Source of the DNA: Mycobacterium aquaticum
GTDB taxonomy: Bacteria > Actinomycetota > Actinomycetes > Mycobacteriales > Mycobacteriaceae
Direction: 5' to 3'
Length of the DNA stretch: 64,000 nt
Assembly: GCF_002086485.1 (NCBI RefSeq)
Contig: NZ_MVHF01000003.1
Location: 186,001-250,000, forward strand
The first letter of the stretch is position 1; every line of letters starts with the position of its first letter. Shown here one piece after another: positions 41,326-51,044 of this stretch. Under the pieces are notes generated by a model, which had not been told where the DNA came from, did no database searches, and saw nothing but the letters and a program-made list of their open reading frames with translations. The translations under genes were made by a program, and so were the position numbers.

Positions 41326-42086
41326 CCGAACCCATGGTCCGCGCCGAGAGTGTGTGCAAGAACTTCGGCGCGCTGCACGTCCTCAAGGGCGTCACCCTCG
41401 ACATCGGTCGCGGCGAGGTGCTGTGCATGGTCGGGCCGTCAGGCTCGGGCAAGTCGACGTTCCTGCGGTGCATCAACCACCTGGAACAGGTCAACGGCGG
41501 CAGGCTCTACGTCGACGGCGAACTGGTCGGCTACCGCGAGCGCGGCGGCAAGCTGCATGAGCTGCGCCCGAAAGAGGCCGCCAAGCAACGGCGCGAGGTC
41601 GGGATGGTGTTCCAGCACTTCAACCTGTTCCCGCATCGCACGGTGCTGGAGAACATCATCGAGGCGCCCGTCCACGTCAAGAAGGTCAAGAAGGACGAAG
41701 CGCTGAAGCGGGCCAAGGATCTGCTCGGCCAGGTCGGATTGTCGGCAAAGGCCGATGCCTACCCGGCCCAGCTGTCCGGCGGTCAGCAGCAGCGGGTGGC
41801 CATCGCGCGCGCGTTGGCGATGAGTCCCAAGCTGATGCTCTTCGACGAGCCGACCTCCGCGTTGGACCCCGAGCTCGTCGGAGAGGTGCTTGCGGTGATG
41901 AAGAACCTCGCCAGTGAGGGGATGACCATGGTGGTCGTGACGCACGAGATGGGGTTCGCCCGTGAGGTCGCCGACAAGCTGGTGTTCATGGACGGCGGCG
42001 TCATCGTGGAGAGCGGCAATCCCCGTGAAGTGATGGCCAATCCGAAACATGAACGCACGAAGGCGTTTCTGTCGAAGGTGATGTAG
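41322..42086 (+). CDS. Polar amino-acid ABC transporter ATPase
   Basis: GlnQ/HisP-type ATPase of 254 residues with [18 protein letters not shown]-loop, [30 protein letters not shown] and [15 protein letters not shown]. Overlaps the permease start (ATGA). Completes the importer that begins at 39468. Confidence 0.94.
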   Translation: MTEPMVRAESVCKNFGALHVLKGVTLDIGRGEVLCMVGPSGSGKSTFLRCINHLEQVNGGRLYVDGELVGYRERGGKLHELRPKEAAKQRREVGMVFQHFNLFPHRTVLENIIEAPVHVKKVKKDEALKRAKDLLGQVGLSAKADAYPAQLSGGQQQRVAIARALAMSPKLMLFDEPTSALDPELVGEVLAVMKNLASEGMTMVVVTHEMGFAREVADKLVFMDGGVIVESGNPREVMANPKHERTKAFLSKVM

Positions 42087-42096
42087 CTTCGGTGCA

Positions 42097-42951
42097 GTGA
42101 GTGCAGCACGAGCAGACGTCTTCGTCACCGCCGCCGAACTGCGGCAACTGATCGAGACCGGGGATCCGGTCACGGTCCTGGACGTGCGGTGGACGTTGGC
42201 AGAGCCCGATGGCACCGAGGCGTATCTGGCCGGGCACGTGCCGGGGGCGGTGTACGTGTCCCTGGATGACGAGTTGTCCGACCACGGCGTGGCCGGCCGC
42301 GGCAGGCACCCGTTGCCGTCCGGACGGTGCCTGGAAGCCTCGGCCCGCCGCTGGGGTCTGCGCTCCGGGGTACCCGTCGTGGTGTACGACGACTGGAACC
42401 GGGCCGGTTCCGGCCGGGCGTGGTGGGTGCTGACCGCGGCAGGCATCCCCGATGTCCGGATTCTCGACGGGGGCCTCGCGGCGTGGACGGCTGCGGGCGG
42501 GGCATTGCAGAGCGGCCCGGTCCAGCCCGAGCCGGGTGACGTCGTCGTCGCGCACGACGACCTGTACCACGGTGCCCGTCGCACCATCACCGCCGAAGAG
42601 GCCGGCGCGCACCGCGGCGTCCTGCTCGATGCCCGTGCACCCGAGCGCTTCCGCGGCGACGTCGAACCGATGGACCCGGCCGCCGGGCACATCCCGGGAG
42701 CGGTCAACCTGCCGAGCACCCGCGTTCTCGCCACCGACGGCACCCTGCTGCCGGACGCCGACCTGCGGGGGCTGCTGGCTGAGCGGGGACTCACCGAAGG
42801 CACCGAGGCCGGCGCGTACTGCGGCTCCGGTGTCACCGCCGCAGTGGCCGTAGCAGCCTTGGCAGCCGCGGGTGTCGACGCCGCACTGTTCCCCGGATCC
42901 TGGTCGGAGTGGGCTGCCGACCCTACCCGTCCGGTCGCGGTCGGACCGTAG
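42097..42951 (+). CDS. 3-mercaptopyruvate/thiosulfate sulfurtransferase
   Basis: Two-domain rhodanese of 284 residues. N-terminal inactive domain (about 10-125) and C-terminal catalytic domain with the active-site loop CGSGVTAAV. The CGSGVT form is typical of mercaptopyruvate sulfurtransferases (SseA type) rather than thiosulfate enzymes. GTG start 10 bases after the ATPase gene; functional link to the transporter is not evident. Confidence 0.88.
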   Translation: MSAARADVFVTAAELRQLIETGDPVTVLDVRWTLAEPDGTEAYLAGHVPGAVYVSLDDELSDHGVAGRGRHPLPSGRCLEASARRWGLRSGVPVVVYDDWNRAGSGRAWWVLTAAGIPDVRILDGGLAAWTAAGGALQSGPVQPEPGDVVVAHDDLYHGARRTITAEEAGAHRGVLLDARAPERFRGDVEPMDPAAGHIPGAVNLPSTRVLATDGTLLPDADLRGLLAERGLTEGTEAGAYCGSGVTAAVAVAALAAAGVDAALFPGSWSEWAADPTRPVAVGP

Positions 42952-43003
42952 TCGCGCCGAGATGGTGCCGTAGTGGTGCCGTCGGCGACCTTATGCTGAG
43001 CAG

Positions 43004-44140
43004 GTGCAGCGCCGTTCGGATCCGGTCGCCCCGCTGTGGCGGGCGGCGCAGGGGTTCCGGCTGCTGAGTTGCATTTACGCGCTGGGCTTTCAGATCGCGA
43101 TCAACGACGATCTGATGCGGCCGATGCTGGCCTGGCTGCTGTTCTCCGTGCTGATGCTCTGGAGCGTTGCGTGCGCGGTCGCCTACCTCAAGGGGTTCGG
43201 GCGACGGCCGGCCTGGGTGATCACCGAGATCGTGATCGTGCTGGTGCTCATGCTGTCGACGGAGTTCGTCGCCTCCGATCACTGGGTGGCCGACAACCAA
43301 TCCTGGCCCACCACACTGTGGGCCACCAACGCCACGATCTCCGCGGCCCTGCAGTTCGGCCCGGTCGGCGGTATGGCGGCGGGCCTGGCGGTCATGGCGG
43401 CGGCGGCGACGCTGAAGGGGTATGTCAGCCCGAACCTTGGCCGCAACGCCACGATCGTCATCGAGGTGGCCGTGGGTCTGGCGGTCGGTATGGCGGCCCA
43501 GACCGCTCGCCGGGCCCACGCCGAGTTGGAGCGGGCAGTACGGCTGGCGGCGGCCTTGGAGGAGCGCGAGCGGCTGTCCCGCACCGTGCACGACGGGGCC
43601 ATCCAGGTGCTGGCCTTGGTCTCCCGGCGCGGCCGTGAGATCGGGGGCGAGACAGCAGAACTGGCCGAATTGGCGGGGGAGCAGGAGCGGGCCTTGCGCC
43701 GCCTGGTCAGCGCACCGGACGCCGAGGTCGCGGGCGGGACCTTGACCGACGTCGGCGCGCTGCTGCGGAGCCGCGCGAGTGACCGGGTTTCGGTCAGCCT
43801 GCCTGCCGAGCCCGTGTTGCTGGAAGACGCCGTGGCCCGGGAGTTGTTCGCGGCGGCCGGCAATGCGCTCGACAACGTGGCCGCACATGCCGGGCCGGAT
43901 GCTCGGGCGTTCGTCCTCCTCGAGGATCTGGGGGACAGCGTGACGGTGAGTATCCGCGACGACGGTGTGGGTATTGCCGACGGCAGGCTGGCCGAGGCGG
44001 CCCGGCAGGGTCGGCTCGGTGTGTCGAAATCTATTGTGGGACGGATGGATTGGCTTGGCGGTAGAGCCGATCTGACCACCGCACCGGGCGCCGGAACGGA
44101 ATGGGAGTTGACGGTGCCGCGCACAGGAGGGGGACGCTGA
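43004..44140 (+). CDS. MacS-type sensor histidine kinase
   Basis: 378-residue NarL-system kinase. Five or six N-terminal helices (about 20-165) form the sensor. A coiled-coil leads to the phosphoacceptor H196 in SRTVHDGAIQVLAL (HisKA_3 type). The ATPase domain has AAGNALDNVAAHA and DDGVGI. Overlaps its response regulator by 1 base, so they form a two-component pair; signal unknown. Confidence 0.9.
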   Translation: MQRRSDPVAPLWRAAQGFRLLSCIYALGFQIAINDDLMRPMLAWLLFSVLMLWSVACAVAYLKGFGRRPAWVITEIVIVLVLMLSTEFVASDHWVADNQSWPTTLWATNATISAALQFGPVGGMAAGLAVMAAAATLKGYVSPNLGRNATIVIEVAVGLAVGMAAQTARRAHAELERAVRLAAALEERERLSRTVHDGAIQVLALVSRRGREIGGETAELAELAGEQERALRRLVSAPDAEVAGGTLTDVGALLRSRASDRVSVSLPAEPVLLEDAVARELFAAAGNALDNVAAHAGPDARAFVLLEDLGDSVTVSIRDDGVGIADGRLAEAARQGRLGVSKSIVGRMDWLGGRADLTTAPGAGTEWELTVPRTGGGR

Positions 44141-44793
44141 TGGCTGACTCTGCACCCAAGGTGATGGTGGTCGACGACCACCCGATCTGGCGGGACGCGG
44201 TCGCGCGCGATCTCGCCGACGACGGATTCGAGGTGGTGGCAACGGCCGACGGTGTCGCCGCGGCGCGCCGCCGCGCCGCGGTCGTGCGGCCCGATGTGGT
44301 GGTGATGGACATGCGGTTGACCGACGGCACCGGCGCGCAGGCCACCGCCGAGGTGCTCGCGGTGTCCCCGGACACCAAGGTCCTGGTGTTGTCGGCGTCC
44401 GACGAGCGCGACGACGTCCTCGAGGCGGTCAAGGCCGGCGCCACCGGTTATCTGGTCAAGAGCGCATCGAAAGCCGAACTGGGCGAAGCTGTTCGGGCCA
44501 CCGCGCAGGGCCGGGCGGTGTTCACGCCGGGCCTGGCCGGCTTGGTGCTGGGAGAGTACCGACGCATGGCTGCCCGTCCTGACCGCGACGCCACCACACC
44601 GAGCCTCACGGAACGGGAGACAGAGGTGCTGCGTTACGTGGCAAAAGGCTTGTCCGCCAAACAGATTGCCACCCGGCTTTCGCTGAGCCACCGGACCGTG
44701 GAGAACCACGTCCAGGCCACGTTCCGCAAACTACAGGTGGCCAACCGGGTCGAGCTGGCCCGCTACGCCATCGAACACGGACTCGACGAGTAG
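44140..44793 (+). CDS. NarL/LuxR-family response regulator
   Basis: 217 residues. The receiver domain has acidic pocket D12/D13 and phosphorylated D57 in VVVMDMRL, and K near 107 (YLVKSASK). The C-terminal LuxR helix-turn-helix reads LTERETEVLRYVAKGLSAKQIA and SHRTVENHVQATFRKL. ATG overlaps the kinase stop by one base; the longer in-frame start lies inside the kinase gene. Confidence 0.93.
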   Translation: MADSAPKVMVVDDHPIWRDAVARDLADDGFEVVATADGVAAARRRAAVVRPDVVVMDMRLTDGTGAQATAEVLAVSPDTKVLVLSASDERDDVLEAVKAGATGYLVKSASKAELGEAVRATAQGRAVFTPGLAGLVLGEYRRMAARPDRDATTPSLTERETEVLRYVAKGLSAKQIATRLSLSHRTVENHVQATFRKLQVANRVELARYAIEHGLDE

Positions 44794-44829
44794 TCCTACT
44801 CATCCGGCCGTACCGGGTTTGCTGCCACG

Positions 44830-46641
44830 ATGACAGGCATGACCGAACCGCACCGTGCCCTCATGTCCCGGCTGGCCTCGGACATCGCTGCGATCAACGC
44901 CTACACGGGTAGGGTAGCGGCCGATCTGGCAGAGCTGGACCGGCTGCTGACGCACCAGGGGGCTGCGCCTGTGGCAGCGCCGGTTGCCCCGTACTGGGCA
45001 GCGGCCCCGTACCCGGCGATTCCGCAGGCGAGCCCGCCGGCGACGGTCGCACCTGCGGCCGCTGCACCGGTACCGGCGCAGCGCACCGAACGCTCCGAGG
45101 GCTGGATCGGGAAGGTGCTCGCCGTCGCCGGCGTTGCGGTCACGCTCGTCGGCGTCGTGCTTCTGGTGGTGCTTGCCGCCCAGGCAGGCATTCTGCGGCC
45201 CGGGTTCCGGGTCGCGGCGGGCGCTGTGCTGGCGATGGGCCTGGTCGCGGTCGCCTGGTGGCAACAGTCGCGGCCCGGCGGACGCACCGGCGCGATCGCG
45301 CTGGCAGCGACCGGGATCGCGGCCGCCTACATCGACGTGATCGCCGTGACGGCGATCTACCACTGGGTCGCCGCGCCAGTCGGCCTGGTCATCGCGGCGG
45401 TCATCGGCGGCGGTGGGCTGGTGCTGGCTCGACTCTGGAACTCCGAGCAACTCGGCCTGCTGGTTCTCGTGCCGTTGACCATCCTGGCGCCCGTCGTCAC
45501 CGATGGCGTCACGTTACTGCTGATCGGATTCATGCTCGCCTTGTCAGCAGCCACGTTGCCCGTGCAGTGGGGTCGGGACTGGCTGATGTTGCATGCGGCG
45601 CGCGTCGCGGCCGCCACGGCGCCGCTGCTGTTCGCTCTTGCGGCGGCGACATCGGACGATCTGCGGTTGGCGCTCGCGGTCGCGGTGGCTGCGGTGCTGG
45701 CCGTCGGCGCCGGCGTGGGGTTGCTGCGCTGGACCGACAACAAGGCCGCCATGGCGCTCTTGACAGCGGCGGGAACTGTTCCGCTGCTGTGCGTTTCGGC
45801 CGCGACGGATCGCGTGGTTGCTGCGCTGATGATCGGCGCGTTGGCCGCTGCCCTGGTGGCAGTCACCGCGCTTGGTGATCGGTTGCCCGGCGTAACGGCC
45901 GTGGTGCGGCAGGTGTGGTCGGCGCAGTCGGCTGTTGCCGCGCTGATCGCGGTCACCGTCGCCTTCGACGGCACGGTGGCAGGCCCGGTGCTGCTGGCGA
46001 TGGCGATCGCCGTTGCCATCGCGGCGCGACGCAGTGATGTCGGCAGGTGGGCGGCCATAGGGTTCGCCGTGATCGGCGGCGGCTATTTCCTGAGCTACGC
46101 GCCGCCGGAAACCCTCACGCGGGCAACCGAACTCCGTGCTGGAGTCGCGGTGTCGGTGCTGACCTCGAGCATTCTGGCGATCGCCGCCGCAGCGACGATC
46201 GTCTGGTCGTGGACCGGCAAGCGGCCTGCGCACGACGACACGATTCGCCTGCTGTGGGTGGCCGCGGCGACGGTGATCGCTTATGCGGTGACGACGTTCA
46301 CGGTGACCGTCGGAGTGCTCGTCGGGGGTACCGGCGCAGGGTTCTTCGGGGGGCACATGGTCGCGACCATCTGCTGGATCGTGGTCGCGGCCGGGCTGTT
46401 GTACTACGCCGCGCGTTTGCCCAAGGCGCAGCGATCGCTGCCGATCGGCGGTGGTCTCGCGCTGGTGGCCGCGGCGATGGCCAAGCTGTTCCTGTTCGAC
46501 CTGGGCACCCTCGACGGCATCTTCCGGGTCGCGGTGTTCATCGTGGTCGGGCTGGCGTTGCTGGGCATGGGAGCCGGGTATGCGCGTCTGCTCAGCCAGC
46601 AGGACAAGAACGATGACCAGCTGACCGAACCACGGATGTGA
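44830..46641 (+). CDS. DUF2339 polytopic membrane protein
   Basis: 603 residues. A short N-terminal heptad-like helix (SRLASDIAAINAYTGRVAADL) and a Pro/Ala linker precede roughly sixteen hydrophobic helices that fill the rest of the protein, the DUF2339 layout. Function unknown; the C-terminal GTLDGIFRVAVFIVVGLALLG segment is conserved in the family. ATG at 44830 used; an alternative ATG is three codons downstream. Confidence 0.85.
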   Translation: MTGMTEPHRALMSRLASDIAAINAYTGRVAADLAELDRLLTHQGAAPVAAPVAPYWAAAPYPAIPQASPPATVAPAAAAPVPAQRTERSEGWIGKVLAVAGVAVTLVGVVLLVVLAAQAGILRPGFRVAAGAVLAMGLVAVAWWQQSRPGGRTGAIALAATGIAAAYIDVIAVTAIYHWVAAPVGLVIAAVIGGGGLVLARLWNSEQLGLLVLVPLTILAPVVTDGVTLLLIGFMLALSAATLPVQWGRDWLMLHAARVAAATAPLLFALAAATSDDLRLALAVAVAAVLAVGAGVGLLRWTDNKAAMALLTAAGTVPLLCVSAATDRVVAALMIGALAAALVAVTALGDRLPGVTAVVRQVWSAQSAVAALIAVTVAFDGTVAGPVLLAMAIAVAIAARRSDVGRWAAIGFAVIGGGYFLSYAPPETLTRATELRAGVAVSVLTSSILAIAAAATIVWSWTGKRPAHDDTIRLLWVAAATVIAYAVTTFTVTVGVLVGGTGAGFFGGHMVATICWIVVAAGLLYYAARLPKAQRSLPIGGGLALVAAAMAKLFLFDLGTLDGIFRVAVFIVVGLALLGMGAGYARLLSQQDKNDDQLTEPRM

Positions 46642-46659
46642 TCTGAGTCACTCCTCGAC

Positions 46660-46680
46660 TATTCTGGATTGATTCCAGAA
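46660..46680 (+). promoter_or_regulatory. dps promoter with palindromic operator
   Basis: TATTCT (46660-46665) is a -10 candidate. It is overlapped by a perfect palindrome of 19 bases (46662-46680): TTCTGGA, spacer TTGAT, TCCAGAA. The sequence continues AAAGG, so TGATTCCAGAAAAGG strongly resembles, from memory, the FurA-binding region in front of mycobacterial furA-katG. A repressor here would cover the start point. Confidence 0.6.
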
Positions 46681-46700
46681 AAGGCATCGTTGGAACGGGC

Positions 46701-47186
46701 ATGAGTACACGTCGAATCGAAACAGAGATCCAAGGTTTCCGCGCCACACCGCAACTGAGCGCCCATCTTCAGCAGGTGCTCGTCGACCTGATCGAACTCG
46801 GCCTCCAAGGCAAGCAGGCACACTGGAACGTCGTCGGCACCAACTTCCGCGACCTGCACCTGCAACTGGACGAACTGGTCGATTTCGCCCGCACCGGCAG
46901 CGACACCATCGCCGAACGGATGCGGGCGCTGGACAGCGTGCCCGACGGCCGTTCCGACAGCGTCGCCGCGACCACCACGGTGCCGGAATTCCCTGCCCAC
47001 GAACGGAATACGACCGAGGTGGTCGATCTCGTCACCACCCGCATCTACGCCGTGGTCGACACCATGCGCAGCGTGCACGACGCGGTCGACGCCGAAGACC
47101 CGAGCACCGCGGACATCCTGCATCAGCTCATCGACGGGCTGGAGAAGCTGGCCTGGTTGATCAAGTCGGAGAACGGCAAGGTCTAA
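46701..47186 (+). CDS. dps2: Dps-family ferritin-like DNA-binding protein
   Basis: 161-residue four-helix protein that forms dodecamers, oxidises Fe2+ with peroxide and protects DNA. Ferroxidase residues H41 (KQAHWNVVG), H53 and D57 (DLHLQLDELVD) are present. Length and position beside the adenylate cyclase match my recollection of the second M. smegmatis Dps (Dps2, 161 residues) rather than the longer Dps1 with a DNA-binding tail. Ends in a 4-base convergent overlap with the cyclase gene. Confidence 0.92.
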   Translation: MSTRRIETEIQGFRATPQLSAHLQQVLVDLIELGLQGKQAHWNVVGTNFRDLHLQLDELVDFARTGSDTIAERMRALDSVPDGRSDSVAATTTVPEFPAHERNTTEVVDLVTTRIYAVVDTMRSVHDAVDAEDPSTADILHQLIDGLEKLAWLIKSENGKV

Positions 47187-48466
47187 CCGGTCTCCACGGC
47201 CGCACGGATATCGTCGTCGCGTCGGCCGACCAGGTACCAGGTCCGCATCACGCCCTTGCCCTTGATGGTGACCTCGCCGCGTTCTTCGAGCACAAAGCGG
47301 TCGCTGATGCGCTCATAGACGTTCTGCGGCACCTGGATTCGGCCGGCGACGTCGGTGGTCTCCATGCGGGACGCGACGTTGACGGCGTCACCCCACACGT
47401 CGTAGAAGAACTTGCGGGCGCCCACCACGCCGGCTACGACGGGGCCCGACGCCAGGCCGATGCGCAGCGGGACCGCTCGGCCCTGCGGATCCTTGAGATC
47501 GGCGACGGCATCGGCCATGTCGAGGGCGAAGCAGGCCAACGCCTCGACATGGTCGGTCCGCGGCTTCGGCACACCGGACACCACCATGTAGGAATCCCCG
47601 CTGGTCTTCACCTTCTCCAGATCGTGCTTGTCGACGAGCGCGTCGAGATCGGTGTAGAGCCGGTCGAGGAAACGCACCAGGTCCGCAGGGGCGGTGTCGC
47701 TGGCCCGGCTGGTGTAGCCGGCGATGTCGGCGAACAGAATCGACGCGTCGTCGTACTTGTCGGCAATGATGGTCCGGGCCGGATCCTTGAGGCGGGCGGC
47801 CACCGTGGCGGGCAGGATGTTGGCGAGTAGCTGCTCGGAGCGCTGGTACTCGGCTTCCATCGCGGCCTCGGCACGGGCGTTCTCCCGCAACGCCAACCAC
47901 ACCGTCGCAAAGACCATCACGGTCGCCGAGACCGTCGTCACGACGAAGCCGAACCGCAGGGTCCACGACGGCCCCAGGCCGCGGTCGACCGGGGCCACGA
48001 ACGCCAGCGCAATCGACGCGACCACGCCCAACCCGACCAACACGGCGGCCAGACCGATGCGCTCGATACCCAGGACCAGGACCACCAACGAGGCCGACAC
48101 CAGGAAGTAGAGCTGCAGGCCCGAACCGGTGCCGACCTGATAACACATCAGCGACACCGAGACGTAGGCGATGACGAAGAAGCTCAACGGTGCGATCAGC
48201 TCGCCGAACCGGTACAGCAGGGGCACCAGCACGAACAGGGCGGCAAACACGAGGTTGAGAAACCCGACGCGCCAGATGGCCCCGCCGACGACAAGCTGGA
48301 ACAAGCCGAAGAAACCCGACACCGACGCGGCGATCCAGGTCGCGATGGTCAGCACGCGCAGCCGGCTGGACAGGCTCTCCGCGTAGTGCGCGGTGCGGGC
48401 GGGCAGCTGGCCGCTCAACACCAGCTCGGGCATGCAAACCGAGCGCCGGAACTCGCTGACGGCCAC
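47183..48466 (-). CDS. cya: Membrane class III adenylate cyclase (Rv1625c type)
   Basis: Makes cAMP from ATP. About 427 residues: six membrane helices (roughly 25-200), a linker, and a C-terminal cyclase domain. Catalytic residues are recognisable: metal Asp in ILFADIAGYTSR, substrate Lys and second Asp in LEKVKTSGDSYMV, and the Asp/Asn/Arg group in DVWGDAVNVASRME, matching the homodimeric M. tuberculosis Rv1625c. GTG at 48466 is chosen; ATG at 48433 is an alternative, and the longer frame is unsupported. Confidence 0.93.
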   Translation of the reverse strand: MAVSEFRRSVCMPELVLSGQLPARTAHYAESLSSRLRVLTIATWIAASVSGFFGLFQLVVGGAIWRVGFLNLVFAALFVLVPLLYRFGELIAPLSFFVIAYVSVSLMCYQVGTGSGLQLYFLVSASLVVLVLGIERIGLAAVLVGLGVVASIALAFVAPVDRGLGPSWTLRFGFVVTTVSATVMVFATVWLALRENARAEAAMEAEYQRSEQLLANILPATVAARLKDPARTIIADKYDDASILFADIAGYTSRASDTAPADLVRFLDRLYTDLDALVDKHDLEKVKTSGDSYMVVSGVPKPRTDHVEALACFALDMADAVADLKDPQGRAVPLRIGLASGPVVAGVVGARKFFYDVWGDAVNVASRMETTDVAGRIQVPQNVYERISDRFVLEERGEVTIKGKGVMRTWYLVGRRDDDIRAAVETG

Positions 48467-48492
48467 ACTGAGAGGGTATCTGCGGCGACCGG

Positions 48493-49995
48493 TCAGTCGG
48501 TCGACATTCGCGCAGCGTCCCGGGCCCGCAGCGCCAGCCACAGCTCGTGCCGATCGTGCACCGAATCGAGCCTGCGACCGGTGAGCCGTTCGATGGCGTC
48601 GACGCGATTGCGCATGGTGTGTCGGTGCACCTGCAGGGCCGCGGCCGCGGGGGCCCACTGCCCGTTGTTCTCCAGAAACACCGTCAAGCTGTGCAACAGC
48701 TCAGCCGAGCGGTCGGCGGCATCGAGTGGTCCCAGGACCGCGTCGGCGAAGGCGCTCAGCGGCTCCGCGCCGACCGCGGTGAGCAGCAGCCGGCTGCTGG
48801 CGATCTCCTCGGCAGGCATGTGCCTGCCGTTCACCCGGCTGGCGGCCAGGGCCGAGCGGGCCTGCCGCAGCGACACGGCCAGCGCCCCTGGCCTCACGCC
48901 GATCCCGATGCCCGCGGCACGCTGGCCCGCCAGCGTGCCGAGCACGCCCGGCAGATCGGTCCCGCGTGGCACCGCGAGCTCGACGACGTCGTCGACGACG
49001 CGGACGAGCGCATCGGGCAGGGTGATCAGCAGATCCGCCGCCAGATCGTCGGCGTCCTGCGGCGCCGCCACCGCCGCGGCGCGCAGATCCACGTCGGGGA
49101 CGCCGACGGCGGTCAGCCACCGCGCGGCCACCACGTCGTCGACGGTGGCTCGGGCAAGGCGCTCCAAAACCTGGGCGCGTCCGCGGCGCTGGCCGGAGTC
49201 CAGCCCATGGCGGCGTTCGATCTCCAGCGACAGCAGCGACACCAGGTCGCCGGTGATCTGTTGGGCCACAGGCATTTCCGCCGGACTGTCGAGCAGCAGC
49301 CAAGCGCGCAGCCTGCGGGCGCCCAGGCCGTGCAGTTCGCGTCTGCGGCCGCCGCTGATATCGACCGCCGCGGCGCCGAGGCCGTGGTCGCGCACCGCAG
49401 TGAGCTGATCGGCCAGGGCGGCCGAGAGCTCGTCGCCGCCAGGGTCGGATTCAGCCAAGACCCGGCCGAGCAGATCGATCACCACCCCGGTGCGTCCGGT
49501 CGCGGTGCGGTGGGCGGCCAGGATACCGAGCAGCCCGCCGGGGCTGACCGCAGCGGCGGTCAGGGCCCGCTGGGTGCGCAAGGCCCATTCCAATTCCCGC
49601 CGTTCGGCGCGGGCCCGGTGGGCGAACACCGCCTTGGTGACGGCGATGAACGGCACCGGGTCGGGCACGGTCAACAATGGCAAGCCCACCTCGTCGGCGG
49701 CGTCGATCAGGCGCTGCGGCGCGCTCTGGTGGGGGAGATCGCCGCCGAGCCCCAGGGCGACGGCACGAACACCCGCCGCCTTGAGGTCGGCGAGATAGTC
49801 TCGGCAGCCCTCGAAGTCGCCTGGCAGCAGCAGTCCGATGGTCAGCAGTAGCTCACCGCCCTGCAGCCACGGACCGGGGCGGGCCAGTTCCGAGACCGCC
49901 GCGGCTTCGATCTCACCGTCCTGGGCCGCGTCCTGACCTGCGACGAGACTCAGCCGCAGATCGGGATCGGCGAGCAGCTCGGCTATCGACAGCAT
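48493..49995 (-). CDS. PucR-family transcriptional regulator
   Basis: 500 residues. N-terminal PucR ligand domain ([15 protein letters not shown] onwards), a middle GGDEF-like region, and a C-terminal PucR helix-turn-helix ([25 protein letters not shown]). Such regulators often activate purine, GABA or nitrogen-compound catabolism. It is divergent from the ureohydrolase gene, and the 82-base gap should hold both promoters. ATG at 49995 chosen; longer frame rejected. Confidence 0.9.
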   Translation of the reverse strand: MLSIAELLADPDLRLSLVAGQDAAQDGEIEAAAVSELARPGPWLQGGELLLTIGLLLPGDFEGCRDYLADLKAAGVRAVALGLGGDLPHQSAPQRLIDAADEVGLPLLTVPDPVPFIAVTKAVFAHRARAERRELEWALRTQRALTAAAVSPGGLLGILAAHRTATGRTGVVIDLLGRVLAESDPGGDELSAALADQLTAVRDHGLGAAAVDISGGRRRELHGLGARRLRAWLLLDSPAEMPVAQQITGDLVSLLSLEIERRHGLDSGQRRGRAQVLERLARATVDDVVAARWLTAVGVPDVDLRAAAVAAPQDADDLAADLLITLPDALVRVVDDVVELAVPRGTDLPGVLGTLAGQRAAGIGIGVRPGALAVSLRQARSALAASRVNGRHMPAEEIASSRLLLTAVGAEPLSAFADAVLGPLDAADRSAELLHSLTVFLENNGQWAPAAAALQVHRHTMRNRVDAIERLTGRRLDSVHDRHELWLALRARDAARMSTD

Positions 49996-50063
49996 GGACA
50001 GATTGTCGAACACGTTCGCGCGATTTTCGCCCAGATGTCGATATCGCTGTGATGCGTCTCTCG

Positions 50064-50078
50064 TACATCGTGTAGCTA
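50064..50078 (+). promoter_or_regulatory. Candidate leaderless promoter of speB-like gene
   Basis: TACATC (50064-50069) resembles a -10; the ATG at 50078 follows after eight bases with no ribosome-binding site, suggesting a leaderless transcript. PucR probably acts in the 49996-50060 interval, where AT-rich steps and imperfect dyads occur, but I could not define an operator. Confidence 0.35.
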
Positions 50079-51043
50079 TGACCCAGCAGACACCTAACAC
50101 CACACCGGTCGGACCCGTCGACGCCACCAAGGTGCCGCGGTATGCCGGTCCCGCCACGTTCGCCCGGTTGCCCCGCACCGACGAGGTGCCGCACACCGAC
50201 GTCGCCGTGGTGGGTGTCCCGTTCGACTCCGGGGTCTCCTACCGCCCGGGTGCGCGATTCGGCCCAGGCCACATCCGGGCCTCGTCCAAGCTGCTGCGGC
50301 CCTACCACCCCCGCCTCGACGTGGAGCCGTTCGCCGCACAGCAGGTGGCCGACGCCGGCGACATCGCCGTAAATCCGTTCGACCTCAACGAGGCCATCTC
50401 CACCATCGAATACGCCTCCGATCAACTGCGCGAGGGTGGCACGAAACTCATCACCCTCGGTGGTGACCACACCATCGCGCTGCCGCTGCTGCGGTCACTG
50501 CACCGCGACCACGGCCCGATCGCGGTGCTGCACTTCGACGCGCATCTTGACACCTGGGACACCTACTTCGGCGCACCGTACACCCACGGAACCCCATTCC
50601 GGCGGGCCAGCGAGGAGGGCCTGCTCGACAAGGAACACTGCCTGCACGTGGGCACCCGCGGCCCGCTCTACGCCTCGACCGACCTGGCCGACGACAAGGT
50701 GCTCGGCTTCCAGGTGCTCGGATCCGACGATTTCCAGATCGACGGTCTGGCGGCCGTGATCGAACGGATGCGGGCCCGCCTGGGTGAGGCACCCGTCTAC
50801 GTCTCGGTCGACATCGACGTGCTCGATCCCGCCCACGCACCAGGCACCGGTACCCCCGAGGCCGGTGGCATGACCAGCCGTGAGCTGCTGCACTGCCTGC
50901 GAAACCTGGTGGGCCTCAACGTCGTCGGTGCCGACATCGTGGAGGTCGCCCCGGCCTACGACCACGCGGAAATCACCGGTATCGCCGCGGCGCACGTCGC
51001 CTACGAGCTGATGTCGGTGCTGGCCACCAGCAGAGGGGCCTGA
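50078..51043 (+). CDS. speB: Ureohydrolase (agmatinase/guanidinobutyrase-like)
   Basis: Mn-dependent hydrolase releasing urea from a guanidino compound. 321 residues. Metal ligands are intact: H131 in LGGDHT, D154/H156/D158 in FDAHLDTWD and the [17 protein letters not shown] motif. Sequence alone does not separate agmatinase from guanidinobutyrase or guanidinopropionase. The adjoining 2-oxoacid decarboxylase-like enzyme and transporter favour a guanidino acid substrate. Ends one base before the next start. Confidence 0.9.
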   Translation: MTQQTPNTTPVGPVDATKVPRYAGPATFARLPRTDEVPHTDVAVVGVPFDSGVSYRPGARFGPGHIRASSKLLRPYHPRLDVEPFAAQQVADAGDIAVNPFDLNEAISTIEYASDQLREGGTKLITLGGDHTIALPLLRSLHRDHGPIAVLHFDAHLDTWDTYFGAPYTHGTPFRRASEEGLLDKEHCLHVGTRGPLYASTDLADDKVLGFQVLGSDDFQIDGLAAVIERMRARLGEAPVYVSVDIDVLDPAHAPGTGTPEAGGMTSRELLHCLRNLVGLNVVGADIVEVAPAYDHAEITGIAAAHVAYELMSVLATSRGA

Positions 51044-51044
51044 T

